The notes under the pieces were generated by a model. It ran no database searches. It was not told where the DNA came from and saw nothing but the letters and a program-made list of their open reading frames with translations. Below, piece by piece: positions 58,132 to 64,000 of a stretch of 64,000 nt of DNA. Source of the stretch: Pseudomonas sp. L5B5 (lineage in GTDB: Bacteria; Pseudomonadota; Gammaproteobacteria; Pseudomonadales; Pseudomonadaceae); assembly GCF_020520285.1 (NCBI RefSeq), contig NZ_CP084742.1, forward strand, positions 6,125,501 to 6,189,500, read 5' to 3'. Numbering within the stretch: position 1 is the first letter of the stretch; every line of letters starts with the position of its first letter. The position numbers were made by a program, and so were the translations under genes.

Positions 58132-58160
58132 AAAAGCCGATCCAAAAAATGGATCGGCTT
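58129..58160 (-). terminator. Rho-independent terminator of oprI
   Basis: On the minus strand AAGCCGATCC (58160-58151) pairs with GGATCGGCTT (58143-58134) around a 7-base loop and runs into a U-tract (58135-58129). Confidence 0.93.
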
Positions 58161-58181
58161 GATAACAATCCCGAGGGACTA

Positions 58182-58433
58182 TTACTTGCGGCTAGCTTTT
58201 TCCAGCATACGCAGAGCGCGCTCGTTAGCTTCGTCAGCAGTCTGTTGTGCTTTTTGAGCAGCAGCCAGAGCTTCATCAGCTTTACGATAGGCTTCGTCTG
58301 CACGAGCCTGAGCACGAGCTGCTGCGTCTTCAGTAGCAGTCAGACGAGCTTCGGTTTCTTTGGATACGCTGCTGCAACCGGTAGCCAGAACTGCGGCCAG
58401 AGCCAGAGCAGAGAATTTCAGAACGTTGTTCAT
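58182..58433 (-). CDS. oprI: Major outer membrane lipoprotein OprI
   Basis: 83 residues. A signal sequence ends in the lipobox LATGC, with lipidated Cys20. The mature part is an alanine-rich heptad coiled coil ([20 protein letters not shown] and following) that forms a trimer, ending in ASRK, whose terminal Lys can be bound to peptidoglycan. It is the Pseudomonas Lpp equivalent and very abundant. Codons are those of a highly expressed gene. The start at 58433 follows AAGGGGAACACG on the minus strand. A strong own terminator makes it monocistronic. Confidence 0.97.
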   Translation of the reverse strand: MNNVLKFSALALAAVLATGCSSVSKETEARLTATEDAAARAQARADEAYRKADEALAAAQKAQQTADEANERALRMLEKASRK

Positions 58434-59071
58434 CGTGTTCCCCTTCAAGGACTTTCTATTAGTAGCTATCACCTCAGAGTGAGGAAATAGCCGGCGTACA
58501 TACTACCCATTACTTGTAGTAAGTAAACTGACGTAGCGCAAGAAGCAAAAAAAATTCTAGGTGTTGATTCTTTTTCGAGCAACTCTTTAGCTGGTTGTAT
58601 AAAAAATATTCAGCGCAGAGGGCTTGGCAAGGGGGATACTGCTTATTTGCCAGCATTGATCCTGGCATTTTTCAGGCACAGTTTCAGGGGCTAGACTAAA
58701 GTCGGTCTATATCGTGTCGGTGACACTTTTGTTGAGATTCCATGCAGGCTCTTTATCCCTGTTGTCGGTGACTTTAAAAGGCTTGGTTCGTCTTATGTTT
58801 CAGCATCCGGCGATGTGTGGCTGCAAGGCATCTTGAACCTGGGACCCAGCAGGGCCAGCTGAAAGGTCGCAAGGTCCTTTTGTGCTGATCTGTGACGGGT
58901 ATGGCTTGAGCAATCGTGCCAAGGGCGCCTAATATTTTGTAACGTGCTCGTGGTGCAAGAGCGATAGCTTCGACTTGGCGTCCGACAGGCACGAGGTGGC
59001 GTAAGTTGTTCCTTCGCCGGAAAAACATCGGTAAGGTAGGGGTCGGTATTCCAGACCCGCAAGGAGTAGTG
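58434..59071. other. oprI-GNAT divergent intergenic region
   Basis: 638 bases without a convincing gene. Next to oprI the sequence is A/T-rich, including a run of eight A (8 T on the oprI strand), which could be an UP element for a strong promoter. The 58600-59050 part is unremarkable; short frames in it lack ribosome sites. A small RNA cannot be excluded but no terminator-like hairpin with a U-tract is visible. Confidence 0.5.
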
Positions 59072-59353
59072 ATGAGCGAGGCGTTGTCCATCCACCATGA
59101 CCAGGCTGGTCATCAGTTCGAGACCAATGTGGACGGTCATCGTGCCTACTTGACCTATATGGACCTGGGTAAGCAGACCCTGGATATCTATCGCACCTTC
59201 GTGCCCAACGCCCTGCGCGGGCGGGGCATTGCTGCGGCGTTGACCGAGCAAGCCCTGGAGTACGCTGATCGCATGGGCTATACCGTGATCCCGTCCTGCT
59301 CGTACGTGGAGCGTTACATGGAACGCCATCAGCGCCACGCTGCAAAGCTCTGA
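59072..59353 (+). CDS. Small GNAT-family acetyltransferase (YjdJ-like)
   Basis: 93 residues. This is a minimal GNAT fold: TNVDGHRAYLTYMDLG, then the acetyl-CoA loop VPNALRGRGIAAALTEQALEYA (Arg-Gly-x-Gly-x-Ala) and IPSCSYVERYMERH. This mini-GNAT class has one acetyl-CoA site and an unknown acceptor. ATG 59072 is preceded by AAGGAG. It converges on a DAHP synthase gene; a bidirectional terminator separates them. Confidence 0.88.
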   Translation: MSEALSIHHDQAGHQFETNVDGHRAYLTYMDLGKQTLDIYRTFVPNALRGRGIAAALTEQALEYADRMGYTVIPSCSYVERYMERHQRHAAKL

Positions 59354-59367
59354 CCGAAGCGACCATG

Positions 59368-59396
59368 AAAAACGCCGGGCTTGGCCCGGCGTTTTT
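59368..59396. terminator. Bidirectional terminator between the GNAT and DAHP synthase genes
   Basis: AAAAACGCCGGGC (59368-59380), TTG loop, GCCCGGCGTTTTT (59384-59396). The A-tract and T-tract on the two sides let it serve both converging genes. Confidence 0.92.
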
Positions 59397-59410
59397 GTGC
59401 CTGTCGATTA

Positions 59411-60487
59411 TCAGCTGCGCTGGCGTTGCGGCAGGACATCCTTGAGCTTGGCGTGCATGCTGCGCAGGGTCTTCTCGGTGCTTTCCCAATCGATGCAGGC
59501 GTCGGTGACCGATACACCATACTGCAGTTCCGAGAGGTCCTTGGGAATGGCCTGGCAGCCCCAGTTCAGATGGCTCTCCACCATCAGGCCGATGATCGAC
59601 TGATTGCCTTCGAGGATCTGGTTGGCAACGTTCTCCATCACCAGCGGTTGCAGCGCCGGGTCCTTGTTGGAGTTGGCGTGACTGCAGTCGATCATGATGT
59701 TCGGCTTGATCTTGGATTTGTTCAGGGCCTGCTCGCAGACTGCGACGCTGACCGAGTCGTAGTTCGGCTTGCCGTTGCCGCCCCGCAGCACTACGTGGCC
59801 GTAGGCATTGCCCTTGGTGGTGACGATGGAGACGCCACCCTGTGGGTTGATCCCCAGGAACCGATGAGGGCTGGAAACCGATTGCAGGGCGTTGATCGCG
59901 ACGGTCAGGCCGCCATCGGTGCCATTCTTGAACCCCACGGCCGAGGACAGGCCGGAAGCCATCTCGCGGTGGGTCTGGGATTCGGTGGTGCGCGCGCCGA
60001 TGGCCGACCAGCTGATCAGGTCCTGCAGGTATTGCGGGGAGATCGGGTCCAGGGCTTCGGTTGCGGTGGGCAGTCCCATTTCGGCCAGGTCCAGCAGCAG
60101 TTGGCGGCCAATGTGCAGGCCATCCTGGATCTTGAACGAGTCGTCCAGGTAAGGGTCGTTGATCAAGCCTTTCCAGCCGACGGTGGTGCGAGGTTTCTCG
60201 AAGTAAACCCGCATTACCAGGTAAAGCGTGTCGGAAACTTCGGCCGCCAGGGCCTTGAGTCGTTCGGCGTACTCGTGAGCCGCCTTGATATCGTGGATCG
60301 AGCAAGGCCCGATGACGATGAACAGACGGTGATCAGTGCCATCGAGGATATTGCGGATCACTTCGCGACCACGGGTCACGGTGCGCAAGGCGGTGTCGCT
60401 CAGCGGAATGTCTCGCTTGAGTTGATCTGGGGTGATCAGGGTCTCGTTGGAGGCGACGTTAAGGTCGTTGATCGGTAAATCAGCCAT
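59411..60487 (-). CDS. 3-deoxy-7-phosphoheptulonate synthase (DAHP synthase, type I alpha)
   Basis: 358-residue TIM-barrel enzyme that condenses phosphoenolpyruvate and erythrose-4-phosphate, the first shikimate step. Motifs are VIGPCSIHD (metal Cys and PEP site), MRVYFEKPRTTVGWKG, GARTTESQTHREMASG, MIDCSHANSNKD and VSVTDACIDW. The N-terminal extension that senses aromatic amino acids is present. It belongs to the AroF/AroG/AroH class, but which amino acid inhibits it cannot be told from sequence alone, so no symbol is given. ATG 60487. Confidence 0.95.
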   Translation of the reverse strand: MADLPINDLNVASNETLITPDQLKRDIPLSDTALRTVTRGREVIRNILDGTDHRLFIVIGPCSIHDIKAAHEYAERLKALAAEVSDTLYLVMRVYFEKPRTTVGWKGLINDPYLDDSFKIQDGLHIGRQLLLDLAEMGLPTATEALDPISPQYLQDLISWSAIGARTTESQTHREMASGLSSAVGFKNGTDGGLTVAINALQSVSSPHRFLGINPQGGVSIVTTKGNAYGHVVLRGGNGKPNYDSVSVAVCEQALNKSKIKPNIMIDCSHANSNKDPALQPLVMENVANQILEGNQSIIGLMVESHLNWGCQAIPKDLSELQYGVSVTDACIDWESTEKTLRSMHAKLKDVLPQRQRS

Positions 60488-60627
60488 CGTGTTACTCGTC
60501 AGGTCACGGATGCCGGCCGCCAGCGATCCCCGAGCGGCGGAGCACAGCGGATTTGAGCGCGTCGGGGAGCCGAACCTTAGCGCGTTAACCGGTGGCTCGA
60601 CAATGGGCCGGCTGCGGTTTTATTGGG

Positions 60628-61062
60628 CTATGACTGTATGAATGCCTGGTGTACCCGGTCTTCTGAGTAATCCTGTGCATGGCGCTCGACCCAGTCCAGG
60701 GCCAGGGCTTCGATGCATTGTTGCTCGCTCTGGGCTTCGTGTCGGCGACAGTAGCGGGCAATCTGGCAGACCTGTTCGCTCATGCGCGCACCGAACAGTG
60801 TCTGTGCGTCGACGAAGGCAATGCCGACCAGATAACCTCGCTTGCGTTTCAGGCACCAGGCTACGTAGCCGTTGTAGCGGGCATTCTCGCCCAGTGTCGG
60901 CATGTGCACTTCCAGGGCGGTGCCGCGGCGCCAGGCGCGGTGATAATTGCATGCCATGCCACCCAGGCTGATAGTGTGCAACCGCTGGCGTGAAATACAG
61001 GCGTGCTGGCGCAGGGTCAACTCAACCGGAACATCATCAGGATGAGGCAGAAACCGTCCCAT
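60628..61062 (-). CDS. PilZ domain-containing protein
   Basis: 144 residues. It begins MGRFLPHPDDVPVEL and has the PilZ-like core RQHACISRQRLHTISLGGMACN followed by HMPTLGENARYNGYVAWC and GIAFVD. The usual c-di-GMP motif RxxxR and D/NxSxxG is only partly kept (ISRQR, TISLGG), so nucleotide binding is uncertain. ATG 61062 has GGAG nine bases upstream on the minus strand; ATG 61095 (MSIGRHSES) behind GGGGG is a real alternative. Divergent from a thioredoxin-like gene, with overlapping candidate starts. Confidence 0.78.
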   Translation of the reverse strand: MGRFLPHPDDVPVELTLRQHACISRQRLHTISLGGMACNYHRAWRRGTALEVHMPTLGENARYNGYVAWCLKRKRGYLVGIAFVDAQTLFGARMSEQVCQIARYCRRHEAQSEQQCIEALALDWVERHAQDYSEDRVHQAFIQS

Positions 61063-61447
61063 GACCGCAGACTCCGAGTGTCGTCCAATTGACATTATTT
61101 CCCCCAGTATAGTGGTCGAATTGCAGCTGACGGATTTCGACATCGACCGGACCCTGCTGGAGCTGGCGGGTGTGTCCCTGGTGATCTTCACCAGCCCGGG
61201 CTGTTCCGGTTGCCGTTGGGCGCGGGCGCAACTGCCCGGGCTCGACTTGCCGATCGAGCGGCTGTGCTGGGTCGATGCCGGGGACAACGGTGGGGCGGTG
61301 GAGCGTTACCAGATGTTCCACTTGCCAGCCCTGTTCGTGGTGCGCGATGGGCAGTTTTATGGAGAGTTGCAGTCGCGGCTGACGGCTCTGGAGCTCACTC
61401 GGAACCTGGGTCAGGCGCTTGAACGAATACCAGAGGAGTTGCCTTGA
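61061..61447 (+). CDS. Thioredoxin-like protein
   Basis: 128 residues as drawn from ATG 61061. The thioredoxin fold starts near LQLTDFDIDRTLLEL; the active site is CSGC in FTSPGCSGCRWARAQLPG, and the cis-proline is in MFHLPALFVVRDG. Cytoplasmic, probably a thiol-disulfide reductase with unknown partner. The first 17 residues are not thioredoxin-like, so GTG 61112 may be the true start (111 residues). The stop overlaps the next gene's ATG by one base (TGATG), showing coupling. Confidence 0.82.
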   Translation: MTADSECRPIDIISPSIVVELQLTDFDIDRTLLELAGVSLVIFTSPGCSGCRWARAQLPGLDLPIERLCWVDAGDNGGAVERYQMFHLPALFVVRDGQFYGELQSRLTALELTRNLGQALERIPEELP

Positions 61448-62403
61448 TGGATGCAGTTCGCAAGCCACGCGTGGGTATTATCGGGACCGGGGCGATTGGC
61501 GGTTTTTACGGGGTGATGCTGGCCCGGGCAGGTTTCGACGTGCACTTTCTGCTGCGCAGCGAATTCTCGACGGTCGTCGAACAGGGGCTGCGCTTGAACA
61601 GCACCCAGCATGGTGCCTTGACCCTCGACCCGGTACAGGCCTACGCCAGTGCCGAGCAGATGCCGCCCTGTGACTGGCTGCTGGTAGGTGCCAAGACCAC
61701 CAGCAACCTGCAACTGGCGCCGGCGATCGTCCAGGCGGCAGCCCCGGATGCCAAGGTCCTGTTGTTGCAGAACGGCCTGGATGTCGAAGACGAGTTGCGT
61801 GGTGTCCTGCCCGATTCGTTGCATCTATTGGGTGGGCTGTGCTTCATCTGTGTCCACCGCGCCGGCCCCGGACAGATCGAGCATCAGGCTCTGGGGGCGG
61901 TGAACCTTGGGTATCACAGTGGCCCGGCGGCTGCCGACCCGGCCTTGAGCCGGGCTATCGTCGAAGAGGGGGCTGGGCTGTTCCGTGAGGCCGGGATTGA
62001 CTCCCAGGCCATGGGCAACCTGCATCAGGCGCGCTGGCAGAAGCTGGTGTGGAATGTGCCGTACAACGGCTTGTCGGTATTGCTGCGGGCCAGCACCACG
62101 CCGCTGATGGCCGACCCGGACTGCCGGCAACTGATCCAGGACCTGATGCAGGAGGTCCTGCAGGGCGCCGCAGCTTGTGGGCATGTCATCCCACAGGCTT
62201 ATGCGCAGCAGTTGTTCAAGTCCACCGAACTCATGCCCGACTACTGGCCGAGCATGTACCATGATTTTCTGCACCAGCGCCCCCTGGAACTGGCGGCCAT
62301 CTATGCTGCTCCCCTGGCGGCGGCTCGTGCTGCGGGGTGCGAGTTGCCGAAGCTGCGTGCGTTGTACCAGGCCCTGAGCTTCATCGACCGGCATTCGGCG
62401 TGA
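61447..62403 (+). CDS. Putative 2-dehydropantoate 2-reductase (PanE-like)
   Basis: 318 residues. The N-terminal NADP-binding site is GIIGTGAIGGFYGVMLARAG, followed by LLVGAKTT and LLLQNGLD, and the C-terminal all-helical domain has the catalytic Lys region ARWQKLVWNVPYNGLSVLL. This is the ketopantoate reductase fold. Pseudomonads carry several paralogs, so involvement in pantothenate synthesis is not certain. ATG 61447 overlaps the thioredoxin-like stop and has GAGGAG about eleven bases upstream. Confidence 0.88.
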   Translation: MDAVRKPRVGIIGTGAIGGFYGVMLARAGFDVHFLLRSEFSTVVEQGLRLNSTQHGALTLDPVQAYASAEQMPPCDWLLVGAKTTSNLQLAPAIVQAAAPDAKVLLLQNGLDVEDELRGVLPDSLHLLGGLCFICVHRAGPGQIEHQALGAVNLGYHSGPAAADPALSRAIVEEGAGLFREAGIDSQAMGNLHQARWQKLVWNVPYNGLSVLLRASTTPLMADPDCRQLIQDLMQEVLQGAAACGHVIPQAYAQQLFKSTELMPDYWPSMYHDFLHQRPLELAAIYAAPLAAARAAGCELPKLRALYQALSFIDRHSA

Positions 62404-62433
62404 GCCCGGCTCATCACCTCAAGAGGACGGAAC

Positions 62434-63339
62434 ATGGCAAAAGGTCTGGATGACAAGCTGGTGGTGGCGATTTCCTCGCGTGCGCTCTTCGACCTGGGAG
62501 ACAGCCACAAGGTCTACCTGGCCCAGGGGGTTGAGGCTTACCGGCAATACCAGATCGAACATGAGGAAGAGATCCTCGGGCCGGGCGATGCCTTTCCCCT
62601 GGTGAAGAAACTCCTGAGCTTGAATGCCAGCCTGGGGCGAGCACGGGTCGAAGTGGTGCTGGTGTCGCGCAACAGCGCCGATACCGGCCTGAGAGTGTTC
62701 AACTCGATCGAGCACTATGGCCTGGGCATCTCTCGGGCGGCCTTCGTTGGCGGGCGTAGCCCCTATCCCTACCTGGCGGCCTTTGGCAGCGATCTGTTTC
62801 TCTCCACCCATGCAGAAGATGTGCGCAGCGCACTGGACGCCGGTTTTGCCGCGGCCACTATTCTTTCAGGTGGCGCACGGCGAGCTGAGAATGGCGAGTT
62901 GCGCATCGCCTTCGATGGTGACGCCGTGCTGTTTTCCGATGAGTCGGAGCGGATCTACCAGGCCGGCGGACTCGAAGCCTTCCAGGCCAGCGAGCGCCAG
63001 TCGGCCCGCGAGCCGTTGCCGGGAGGGCCGTTCAAGGGCTTCCTGGCTGCACTCAACCTGCTCCAGGGCGAGTTCCCCGGCGATGCCTGCCCGATCCGCA
63101 CGGCGTTGGTCACCGCGCGTTCCGCCCCGGCCCACGAACGGGTGATCCGCACCCTGCGCGAATGGAATATCCGTCTCGACGAATCTCTGTTCCTTGGCGG
63201 CCTGCAAAAGGCCGCCTTCCTCGAGGCCTTCGCCGCCGACGTGTTTTTCGATGATCAGGCGGGTCACTGCGAGTTGGCACGGGAGGTGGTGGCTACCGGT
63301 CATGTGCCCCATGGTGTCAGCAACGAAGCCAAGGCCTGA
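62434..63339 (+). CDS. 5'-nucleotidase (NT5C1-like family)
   Basis: 301 residues of the cytosolic 5'-nucleotidase family known from animal NT5C1 and bacteria. Visible HAD-like blocks are VVAISSRALFDLGDSHKVYL at the N-terminus, VVLVSRNSADTGLRVFNSIEHYGL, AFDGDAVLFSDESE and the C-terminal HVPHGVSN. It should release phosphate from nucleoside monophosphates, probably AMP or IMP. ATG 62434 follows AAGAGGACGGAAC. It lies 30 bases after the PanE-like gene, perhaps in one operon. Intact. Confidence 0.9.
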   Translation: MAKGLDDKLVVAISSRALFDLGDSHKVYLAQGVEAYRQYQIEHEEEILGPGDAFPLVKKLLSLNASLGRARVEVVLVSRNSADTGLRVFNSIEHYGLGISRAAFVGGRSPYPYLAAFGSDLFLSTHAEDVRSALDAGFAAATILSGGARRAENGELRIAFDGDAVLFSDESERIYQAGGLEAFQASERQSAREPLPGGPFKGFLAALNLLQGEFPGDACPIRTALVTARSAPAHERVIRTLREWNIRLDESLFLGGLQKAAFLEAFAADVFFDDQAGHCELAREVVATGHVPHGVSNEAKA

Positions 63340-63426
63340 TCCCCGGAGCCCGGGGCCCACCTCCCACACTCGCAGGCACTGCTAAGCTGAATCAATCTCC
63401 GCCAGATTGGCAGTTGAGGAGGTCAT

Positions 63427-63927
63427 ATGATTCGTTCGATGCTGTATGCCACTGACCTCGGCGTGTACGCCCCCTTTGTGATGCAACACGCCCTGGAACT
63501 GGCTCGAACGTTCAATGCCGACCTGCATGTGGTACACGCCGTCGAACCCATGGGACTGTTCGCCGAGTCGGTGTTGCAGAGCTATCTGGATGAGCAGTCG
63601 CTGAACGAGTTTCACCGCCAGGGGCTCAATACGGTCATGGCCAACATCGAACAGCGAGTGCTGGACAGCTTTCGCGAGGAACTGGGGGAGGGGATGCAAG
63701 ACCTGACCCTGATCCAGTCGGTACGCGTTCTTCAAGGCGATCCTTCGCAGGTGATACTCGAGCAGACGGTGAAACTCTCGGTGGATCTGCTGATCGTGGG
63801 AAGCCACAGTCATGGGGTGGGGGCGCAAACCCCTTTGGGGCGCACGGCCGCACGGGTCTTGCAGCTGGCTAAAGTGCCGGTCTACCTGGTCCCTCTGGTG
63901 CAGCGGCGACGCCAGAGCGATGCCTGA
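63427..63927 (+). CDS. Universal stress protein (UspA family)
   Basis: 166 residues, a single Usp domain: MLYATDLGVYAPFVMQHALELA at the start and the ATP-loop-like VDLLIVGSHSHGVGAQTPLGRTAARVLQLAKVPVYLVP near the end (Gly-x2-Gly-x9-Gly-Arg-Thr type, read in part). This suggests the nucleotide-binding class. The role in stress survival is family knowledge; the specific signal is unknown. ATG 63427 follows GAGGAGGTCAT. It is followed by 73 AT-rich bases to the window edge, with no recognisable feature. Confidence 0.92.
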   Translation: MIRSMLYATDLGVYAPFVMQHALELARTFNADLHVVHAVEPMGLFAESVLQSYLDEQSLNEFHRQGLNTVMANIEQRVLDSFREELGEGMQDLTLIQSVRVLQGDPSQVILEQTVKLSVDLLIVGSHSHGVGAQTPLGRTAARVLQLAKVPVYLVPLVQRRRQSDA

Positions 63928-64000
63928 GGACGGAATGGAAAATTCTGAATAAAAGTTCTAGATTTATTCTCCTGACCATTAATATAGTTATATACCGTCG

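Noticed and set aside
58434..59071. Possible small RNA gene in the long oprI-GNAT gap
   Set aside because: No hairpin followed by a U-tract and no recognisable promoter pair; nothing beyond the length of the gap supports it.

Overview
The window is a GC-rich chromosomal segment of a Pseudomonas, most likely of the P. fluorescens group (P. protegens/P. chlororaphis-like). The evidence is the gene order mtnA-gyrA-serC-pheA-hisC-tyrA/aroA-cmk-rpsA-ihfB, an O-antigen island between ihfB and wbpM-comEA, an 83-residue OprI lipoprotein, GyrA with Thr83, and a REP-like palindrome of Pseudomonas type. No rRNA, tRNA, CRISPR array, prophage or transposase gene was found.

Region 1 (1-13.7 kb) is conserved core. 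A deaminase-type amidohydrolase (partial) diverges from mtnA (methionine salvage). gyrA follows, then a tightly packed aromatic amino acid operon: serC, pheA, hisC and a tyrA-aroA fusion, running into cmk, rpsA and ihfB. Intrinsic terminators lie after cmk and after rpsA, and an inverted repeat lies after gyrA.

Region 2 (13.7-28.3 kb) is a visibly AT-rich O-specific antigen island. It encodes a GNAT acetyltransferase, two tandem DegT-type aminotransferase paralogs (one with Arg in place of the catalytic Lys), a Wzx-like flippase, an FnlA/CapE-type 4,6-dehydratase, three GT2 glycosyltransferases and a polytopic membrane protein that could be Wzy or a GT-C enzyme. It ends in the conserved wbpV-wbpL-wbpM module, which makes UDP-QuiNAc/FucNAc and starts the repeat unit on undecaprenyl phosphate. 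The gene content suggests a repeat unit of about four sugars, including an aminated and acylated 6-deoxy sugar. The wzz and lapA genes that usually follow ihfB are missing.

Region 3 (28.3-43.3 kb) is mixed accessory and core. It holds comEA, an SDR/TetR pair, a small locus of a GntR regulator, an orphan DUF1989 protein and an ethanolamine-type permease, and the complete kdpFABC-kdpDE potassium system. A 168-bp MITE-like element with 18-bp terminal repeats and a 12-bp target duplication lies just upstream of the kdp control region. A patatin-like phospholipase converges on kdpE.

Region 4 (43.3-64 kb) is ordinary chromosome: lipoproteins, a CHAD protein, a thioesterase, a chemoreceptor behind a perfect ANR/FNR box, tatD, an MltF-like transglycosylase, DoxX, a BvgA-like regulator, greB, an ABC transporter with a divergent arylesterase, an L,D-transpeptidase, oprI, a DAHP synthase, PilZ, thioredoxin-like and PanE-like proteins, a 5'-nucleotidase and a universal stress protein.
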